From contig NZ_JACSRA010000002.1 of the NCBI RefSeq assembly GCF_014836335.1, forward strand, positions 62,001 through 126,000: a DNA stretch of 64,000 nt, in the 5' to 3' direction. The first letter of the stretch is position 1; every line of letters starts with the position of its first letter. The notes beneath the pieces were generated by a model. The model was given only the letters and a program-made list of their open reading frames with translations. It made no database searches and had not been told where the DNA came from. The position numbers were made by a program, and so were the translations under genes. Source of the DNA: Clostridium cibarium. GTDB taxonomy: Bacteria > Bacillota > Clostridia > Clostridiales > Clostridiaceae. Below, one piece after another: positions 59,044-64,000 of the stretch.

Positions 59044-59241
59044 TTATAGATATGGTAATAATTTCTTCATTGCTTTTTCTTGAGTAGTTGAAACATATCC
59101 CGCTTTTCTAAGATTTCTCTTTCTCTTTGCACTTTTCTTAGTTAGGATATGGCTTCTGAAAGCCTTTGCTCTCTTTAATTTACCTGTACCTGTTAATTTG
59201 AATCTTTTTGCTGCACCTCTATGAGTTTTCATTTTTGGCAT
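59044..59241 (-). CDS. rpmI: 50S ribosomal protein L35
   Basis: A 65-residue basic ribosomal protein, [20 protein letters not shown] at the start and [14 protein letters not shown] at the end, matching L35 throughout. GGAGG precedes the start. It lies between infC and rplT in the usual order. Confidence 0.97.
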   Translation of the reverse strand: MPKMKTHRGAAKRFKLTGTGKLKRAKAFRSHILTKKSAKRKRNLRKAGYVSTTQEKAMKKLLPYL

Positions 59242-59262
59242 TGCTTAATTCCTCCTCTCAGT

Positions 59263-59775
59263 TTATGCCTTTTTAGGGCCTACAACCATCGTCATATTTC
59301 TTCCTTCTCTTTTAGCTGGCTTTTCGATAATACATACATCTTCAAGCTTGCTCGCGAAGTTTTCTAGAATCTTTAGTCCTAAATGACCAAGTTCCATTTC
59401 CCTTCCTCTAAATCTGACAGTGATCTTAACTTTGTCTCCATCTAATAAGAACTTTCTTGCATTTTTAGCTTTAATTTCGATATCATGTTCTTCAATTGTA
59501 AGGCTTACCCTTACTTCCTTTATACTGATAACCTTTTGCTTTTTCTTAGCTTCCTTTTCCTTCTTAGATTGCTCATATATGAATTTTCCTAAATCCATAA
59601 TCTTGCAAACTGGTGGCTTAGCTCCAGGTGATATCATAACTAAATCTAACTCTGCTTCATCAGCCATATTTTGAGCTTCTTTAGTAGCTATTACACCTAA
59701 TTGACTTCCGTCAGCTGCTATAACTCTTATTTCTTTTTCTCTTATATCCTCATTAACTATATAATTTTTGTTAAT
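59263..59775 (-). CDS. infC: Translation initiation factor IF-3 (probable ATT start)
   Basis: IF-3 binds the 30S subunit and checks start codons. The protein has the N-domain ([20 protein letters not shown]), the linker and the C-domain with [19 protein letters not shown] and [13 protein letters not shown]. No ATG fits; ATT 59775 gives 170 residues beginning (M)[11 protein letters not shown] and lies 8 bases after GGAGG, while the GTG at 59783 region overlaps the ribosome binding site. A rare ATT start is known for infC as a self-regulatory device. An upstream leader has an attenuator-like hairpin. Confidence 0.93.
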   Translation of the reverse strand: MNKNYIVNEDIREKEIRVIAADGSQLGVIATKEAQNMADEAELDLVMISPGAKPPVCKIMDLGKFIYEQSKKEKEAKKKQKVISIKEVRVSLTIEEHDIEIKAKNARKFLLDGDKVKITVRFRGREMELGHLGLKILENFASKLEDVCIIEKPAKREGRNMTMVVGPKKA

Positions 59776-59814
59776 AGTTTTCACCTCCGAAAAATAAAAG
59801 CAATATTCTATATA

Positions 59815-59936
59815 TAATAAAAAGACGGCAGTATACTGCCGTCCTATATTATCAACAAAATCATCGCGATAAATAACCACGCTAGCTATCAATTGATGCT
59901 GCAAGGTGAGAAACGGCGTTTCTTCTTAACGTATTT
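59815..59936 (-). ncRNA. infC leader with intrinsic terminator (L20-type autoregulatory leader candidate)
   Basis: Between promoter and infC lies about 150 bases of leader with a perfect GACGGCAGTATACTGCCGTC hairpin (59824-59843) followed by T5, positioned to attenuate transcription, and upstream segments that could form an alternative fold. L20 is known to regulate this operon through such a leader in Bacillus. Match to the L20 leader family is by position and architecture. Confidence 0.7.
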
Positions 59937-59937
59937 A

Positions 59938-59966
59938 ATTCTATCACCCAATAACTGTGATGTCAA
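59938..59966 (-). promoter_or_regulatory. Sigma-A promoter of infC-rpmI-rplT
   Basis: TTGACA (59966-59961) and TAGAAT (59943-59938) separated by 17 bases. Confidence 0.85.
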
Positions 59967-59983
59967 CATTTTTATTAAAAAAT

Positions 59984-60847
59984 CTAATTATAAACTTTTT
60001 TAAACGTTACTCTATCTCCAAATACATTAGTAATTGTATCAATAAATTCTTTATTTGTACAATCCTCTTTACCCTGAATTACGATATGATTTGGAGCATT
60101 AGTGATTAATCCACTAATAACAATATCTTCAACACTAGCATCAATTCCTAATTTACATTCTGATAAATCTCTTAAAAAAGAACTAAAAATATCATTACCA
60201 TATTCATCAGTAATTTTATATCCTCCAGTAGAGTTTATTTCTATATTTACTTCTTGTATTTTACTTTCTTGAATGTCTACAAAGTACTTTAATAATTTAA
60301 TAAATTCCTTATATTCCTTTTCTACCATATATTTTTCTACTACTTTATCAATTATATCTTCGATATCTTCTCTAAGTTCCCTCATCCTGAAGGTAATAAA
60401 CCCATTTATATTAATCATCTTATTTTCTTCAATGCAATATTTAATCTTCTCAATTATAGAATTAACTTTGTTTGCGCAATAAACAAACATATCATCCCTT
60501 GGTCCTTGCTCTCCAATAAGCACTTTCATAATTTCTTCTTCAACTTCTAATATTTCCTCTTGTCTTAAAAAGAAATAAGTGTCTGTTAAAAATTGAAACA
60601 TTTCTTTTTCTTTATATTTCTTAATAACTATATTGTATAGAATATTGCTTATATATAAATTTATTCTATTACAGGTCTTTTCATCATAACCTTCATCATC
60701 ACAAACCACCTTAACTACATGAGTTATCCCATCTAATCTTTCAACTACTCCAATAACTACATTTCTCTTTCTGAGAATATCCTTTAACTCTTGTAGCTCT
60801 TTAACAAAATCTAATTCACCTGAATAAGCTAATTCCTGTACAAGCAT
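59984..60847 (-). CDS. ytxC: YtxC-like putative sporulation protein
   Basis: A 287-residue protein of the YtxC family, conserved in spore formers and often next to infC or thrS. It is helical and Glu/Lys-rich with no catalytic motif I recognise; FITFRMRELREDIEDIIDKVVEKY (about 150-173 region) is the conserved core. ATG 60847 is chosen with GGGAG eight bases upstream; the GTG at 60856 overlaps that site. Function in sporulation is unproven. Confidence 0.82.
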   Translation of the reverse strand: MLVQELAYSGELDFVKELQELKDILRKRNVVIGVVERLDGITHVVKVVCDDEGYDEKTCNRINLYISNILYNIVIKKYKEKEMFQFLTDTYFFLRQEEILEVEEEIMKVLIGEQGPRDDMFVYCANKVNSIIEKIKYCIEENKMININGFITFRMRELREDIEDIIDKVVEKYMVEKEYKEFIKLLKYFVDIQESKIQEVNIEINSTGGYKITDEYGNDIFSSFLRDLSECKLGIDASVEDIVISGLITNAPNHIVIQGKEDCTNKEFIDTITNVFGDRVTFKKVYN

Positions 60848-60987
60848 GGGTTTCACTCCCTTCCTAGTAATAGTATGTATTAAAATTTCAGCTATATACA
60901 GAATTTATTTTTCAGCTTTTGTCTACTTGATTTTTTTAATTTTTAATAGTAACTTATCCTTATAATGAATTATTTAAGGAGCGTTTC

Positions 60988-61689
60988 ATGTTTTGTTTTG
61001 TAGATTATAGAATTACTCGTGAAGAAATAAATAACCTTATCAAGCATAAGCTTACACCTATTATTATTCCTAAATGCATAGAAGTTTATGATGCCATTGA
61101 TGGTCATGTTGATATTCAACTGAATATCCTAAATAAAGAAGAAAAGACTGTAATAATACAAAAAAATATAAATAAAAGCTTTCTAACTACCTTATCTTCT
61201 AATAACATAAAATACATATTATCAGAAAAATCACTTGGAAGCTTATATCCAAATGATATAGGTTTAAATGCGCTAATAACTGAAAAATATTTTATCCATA
61301 ACATAAATTTTACTGATAAAAATCTACTTGAAAGTCAATTAACTAAAAAGATAATCAATGTTAAACAAGGTTATACAAAGTGTTCAATATTACCAATTAA
61401 AGATGATGTGTTTATAACTAGTGATAAAGGTATTTTTAACTCCTTGAAAGATGAAGAAATTGATGTTTTACTCATTCCTGAAGGAGATATTCTTTTACCT
61501 CCTTTAAATTACGGTTTTATCGGAGGAATAGGTGGCATGATCTCTGAAAATAAACTTGGACTATTTGGCGAACTGAATAATTACAATTACGGTGATGAAG
61601 TATACAAATTTTTATATAAATACGATATCGAACCTATTAGCCTAAAAAAAGGGAAATTAATTGATAGGGGTAGTCTTATGGTTCTTTAA
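60988..61689 (+). CDS. DUF6873-like protein (GME-fold)
   Basis: A 233-residue protein beginning MFCFVDYRITREEINNL with repeated strand-helix units and SLGSLYPNDIGLNAL, KQGYTKCSILPIKDDVFITS and NYGFIGGIGGMISENKLG. The pattern, including IxQGYxKC and GGxGG motifs, fits the clostridial DUF6873 family, which has been assigned a guanidine-modifying-enzyme-like fold. A catalytic Cys is possible at KCSI, but activity is unknown. AGGAG precedes the start. Convergent with the HD gene. Confidence 0.72.
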   Translation: MFCFVDYRITREEINNLIKHKLTPIIIPKCIEVYDAIDGHVDIQLNILNKEEKTVIIQKNINKSFLTTLSSNNIKYILSEKSLGSLYPNDIGLNALITEKYFIHNINFTDKNLLESQLTKKIINVKQGYTKCSILPIKDDVFITSDKGIFNSLKDEEIDVLLIPEGDILLPPLNYGFIGGIGGMISENKLGLFGELNNYNYGDEVYKFLYKYDIEPISLKKGKLIDRGSLMVL

Positions 61690-61759
61690 CTTCCATATAT
61701 ATTACGTGGTTAAGATGTAAATTGTTCTCAAATAGAAGTGTTTTAAATTTTTTTATATA

Positions 61760-61803
61760 AAAGATTCAGATGCTATAATTATTCCTATAGCATCTGAATC
61801 TTT
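61760..61803. terminator. Bidirectional terminator overlapping the HD-gene stop codon
   Basis: Perfect 18-bp arms (61760-61777 and 61786-61803) around an 8-base loop. The stop codon of the HD protein (61785-61787) lies at the loop edge, so the last residues are encoded by one arm. Confidence 0.75.
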
Positions 61804-62411
61804 CCATATTTTTCTCTAAATTTCTTTATCTCATTTCTAACTTCTTCTTTATCCTTATCTGAAAGGCCACCTCTTCCTAATCTATCACTTAAAAATACCA
61901 TGGACAAGTCATCTAAGTCAGTATATCTCTTCATACCTTCAATGTCTGAATATGGCATTTTGCCCATTACATATAAGAGGTGCATATGGTACCTTATTAG
62001 TTTTATTGTTTTTACAATAAATTTTTCATCATCTATAAAATAACTCAAAAACTTTCTTCCCTCTTCCTCTCCAACTTTATCATGATCATAAGAAATCCAT
62101 CTTCCTTTACGAAGTTTTGTAGTAGTAAGTTTTCCTAAATCATGTAGTAGCAAACACCACATAAATGATCTTTTATCCTTAACTTCATCCAAAACCTTAG
62201 CGCCTTCATCTACAACCATCATGGTGTGTATCCATACATTGCCCTCTGGGTGATGTTTAGGAGACTGCTGAATTTTCTCTAGCCCCTTAATTTCACTAAA
62301 TGGGTATTCATCCAAGATACCTTTATCTTTCAATTCATTTAAGAATATAGATGGTTTTTTATCCTTTAATAGATGCTCTTCAATCTCTTCATAAAGCTTC
62401 TTTCCACTCAT
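61785..62411 (-). CDS. HD-domain phosphohydrolase
   Basis: A 208-residue HD-superfamily protein; the order HHPEGNVWIHTMMV, LLHDLGKLTT, YDHDKVGEEEGR and IRYHMHLL gives the histidine/aspartate metal ligands. The spacing resembles the HD domain of CCA-adding tRNA nucleotidyltransferases, but the nucleotidyltransferase head is absent. It may hydrolyse a phosphodiester or nucleotide. ATG 62411 is chosen behind GGAGG; the longer reading from 62540 runs through the oppA terminator. Confidence 0.82.
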   Translation of the reverse strand: MSGKKLYEEIEEHLLKDKKPSIFLNELKDKGILDEYPFSEIKGLEKIQQSPKHHPEGNVWIHTMMVVDEGAKVLDEVKDKRSFMWCLLLHDLGKLTTTKLRKGRWISYDHDKVGEEEGRKFLSYFIDDEKFIVKTIKLIRYHMHLLYVMGKMPYSDIEGMKRYTDLDDLSMVFLSDRLGRGGLSDKDKEEVRNEIKKFREKYGKIQML

Positions 62412-62464
62412 AATAATAACCTCCATAAAATCCTGCTTATTTCTAAATTTATTATACCCTACAA

Positions 62465-62508
62465 ACAAAAAAAATCTCGTAACAAGAATAATCTTATTAC
62501 GAGATTTA
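62465..62508 (-). terminator. Terminator downstream of the oligopeptide-binding protein gene
   Basis: AATCTCGTAA and TTACGAGATT arms with further pairing, followed on the minus strand by T8. Confidence 0.88.
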
Positions 62509-62514
62509 AAATTA

Positions 62515-64000
62515 CTATTCAGCCATATAAGCTTTAACAAAGTATACTTGACCTAAAGGTGATACTCTCATATCCTTAACCTTAGGATCAATTCCTTTTA
62601 CAAAAGTATAATAGTATATTGGAACTATTGGCATTTCTTCCATTAATATATCTTCTGCTTCTCTCATATGTTGAGCTCTAGTTTTTACATCAGTTTCTAA
62701 TTGTGCTTTTTTGATTAATTCATCATATTTTGGATTTGCAAATTTAGCGTCATTATTTCCTCCGCCAGTCATCCACATATCTAAGAAACTTATTGGATCA
62801 ACATAATCAGCACTCCAACCATGTCTAGCAATTTCATAGCTACCATTTTCTCTTGATTTTTGGAATACCTTCCATTCTTCATTTTGTAAGTTAACTTTAA
62901 CACCGATTTGTGCCCACATTTGTTGAACAGCTTCAGCTATTAACTTATTACCTTCAGCAGTGTTATACTTTAATTGGAAAGTAGGAAGGCCTTCACCATT
63001 TGGATATCCTGCATCAGCTAATAATTTCTTAGCCCCTTCAACATCAAACTTAGTTTCATCCCAATACTTCTTATCAGCAAAATCTTTACCGTCTATTTCT
63101 ATACCTTTAGGTACAAATGAATAAGCAGGTTCTTGACCACCCTTAGCAACTTCTTTAACAATCTTTTCTCTATCTATAGCAAGATTAAGTGCTTTTCTAA
63201 CATTTTTGTTATCTAAAGCTTTCTTAACTTCTGGCTTAAGTTGTTCAGTTTTATTTCCAACATTTAAACAATAGAAGTATGTTCCTAAATTTGGAGAAAT
63301 TTGAACTAATCCAGATTGTTTACCACTTTCTATTTCTGCTACTGGTACAATATCAATTGAAGTAAGTTCTCCATTCTTTAATGACGCATAAGCAGAAGTT
63401 TCATCTACTATCATCTTAAATGTTAACTTATTAAGCTTAACCTTATCTTTATCATAGTAATTGTCATTTTTAACAAATACGTAAGAATCTTTCATATTAT
63501 ATTCTTGTAACTTAAATGCCCCATCAGTTACATAAGTAGAAGGATCTGTAGTCCAATCATTTGGATGAGCTGAGATTACATCTTCTCTTAATGGCATATA
63601 AGTTGCAAATGCAGTTAACTCTAAGAAGTAAGTTGTTGGTTTTTCTAATTTTACTTCTAATGTTAAATCATCAACAACTTTAATTCCTAATGCATCTGCT
63701 GAACCTTTTCCAGTGTTATATGCTTCTCCACCTTTTATATAATACAATTGGTAAGCATAATTCGCAGCTGTTTTTGGATCTAAAGCTCTTTTCCAAGAAT
63801 AAGCAAAATCCTTTGCAGTAACTTGTTGTCCATCAGACCATTTAGCATCATCTCTTAAATGGAATGTATAAGTCAATCCATCTGAAGAAATATCACAGCT
63901 CTTTGCTATTCCTGGCTCTGCCTTATCACTATCATAAGTTTTATAAAGTCCTTCAAAAGCATTAGCTATTACTATAGATCCATCAATTGCTTTATTTAAT
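62515..64000 (-). CDS. oppA: Oligopeptide ABC transporter substrate-binding protein (5' end outside window)
   Basis: The SBP_bac_5 family lipoprotein that captures peptides for an Opp-type importer. The frame is open from the right window edge to the stop at 62515, about 495 codons. Visible landmarks are YTFHLRDDAKWSDGQ, AKDFAYSWKRALDP, NVRKALNLAIDREKI and ARHGWSADYVDPISFLDMW, all typical of OppA. The signal peptide and lipobox lie outside the window, as do any permease genes. A terminator follows immediately. Confidence 0.92.
   Translation of the reverse strand, partial: LNKAIDGSIVIANAFEGLYKTYDSDKAEPGIAKSCDISSDGLTYTFHLRDDAKWSDGQQVTAKDFAYSWKRALDPKTAANYAYQLYYIKGGEAYNTGKGSADALGIKVVDDLTLEVKLEKPTTYFLELTAFATYMPLREDVISAHPNDWTTDPSTYVTDGAFKLQEYNMKDSYVFVKNDNYYDKDKVKLNKLTFKMIVDETSAYASLKNGELTSIDIVPVAEIESGKQSGLVQISPNLGTYFYCLNVGNKTEQLKPEVKKALDNKNVRKALNLAIDREKIVKEVAKGGQEPAYSFVPKGIEIDGKDFADKKYWDETKFDVEGAKKLLADAGYPNGEGLPTFQLKYNTAEGNKLIAEAVQQMWAQIGVKVNLQNEEWKVFQKSRENGSYEIARHGWSADYVDPISFLDMWMTGGGNNDAKFANPKYDELIKKAQLETDVKTRAQHMREAEDILMEEMPIVPIYYYTFVKGIDPKVKDMRVSPLGQVYFVKAYMAE

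Overview
The window looks like the chromosome of an endospore-forming, low-GC member of the Clostridiaceae (Clostridium sensu stricto or a close relative). The evidence is the very AT-rich sequence, gene content such as SpoVD, YtxC and PdaA, a mraZ-to-divIVA division/cell-wall cluster, infC-rpmI-rplT, T-box-controlled pheST, and a clostridial glpF-glpP-glpK plus anaerobic glycerol-3-phosphate oxidoreductase locus. Genus level is an inference from gene content and order. Most genes lie on the minus strand.

Layout. 1-4444 is one end of a Tn554-like mobile element. It carries two tyrosine recombinases and an unidentified third ORF that runs off the window. It has inserted inside the Walker A codons of a GspE/PilB-type ATPase gene (remnant 4431-5129). 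5212-8138 holds a lipoprotein and the NFACT protein RqcH. 8178-10831 holds a THUMP methyltransferase, PyrR and an RluD-type pseudouridine synthase. 10982-25863 (read right to left) is the dcw cluster: mraZ, rsmH, ftsL, spoVD, murE, murF, mraY, ftsW/spoVE, ftsQ, DUF881-sbp-DUF881, ylmE, sepF, ylmG, ylmH, divIVA. 26212-30051 carries ychF, the sporulation deacetylase pdaA, a cyclodeaminase-like gene and an AEC transporter. 30150-37747 is a surface-polysaccharide-like group (two glycosyltransferases, a MurJ-like flippase, TagA/WecG, a TPR protein, a phosphohexomutase). 37860-40165 has L25/Ctc and a PLP decarboxylase. 40329-46456 is the glycerol regulon. 46949-58450 carries a DUF523 protein, MutS2, a U32 peptidase, a ZapA-like coiled-coil protein, PheT/PheS and a TrmH methyltransferase. 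58660-64000 carries rplT-rpmI-infC, ytxC, a DUF6873-like gene, an HD-domain gene and a partial oligopeptide-binding protein.

How the parts work together. The dcw block supplies lipid II precursors (MurE, MurF, MraY), the septal synthases (FtsW/SpoVE, SpoVD), divisome scaffolds (FtsL, FtsQ, SepF, DivIVA) and the repressor MraZ, whose four boxes sit upstream of its own gene. The glp block takes up glycerol (GlpF), phosphorylates it (GlpK), oxidises glycerol 3-phosphate (GlpA-like, FAD protein, DUF1667) and appears controlled by the RNA antiterminator GlpP.

The most interesting observations are: (i) the recombinase module that splits the P-loop of a GspE ATPase and whose tnpA is itself split at an A9 tract; (ii) a shared 10-nt box placed directly before long stem-loops in two glp leaders, a candidate GlpP-responsive element, one of which folds as a three-way junction; (iii) a ZapA-like protein with an approximately 300-residue coiled-coil extension. 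I found no CRISPR array, tRNA, rRNA or complete prophage.
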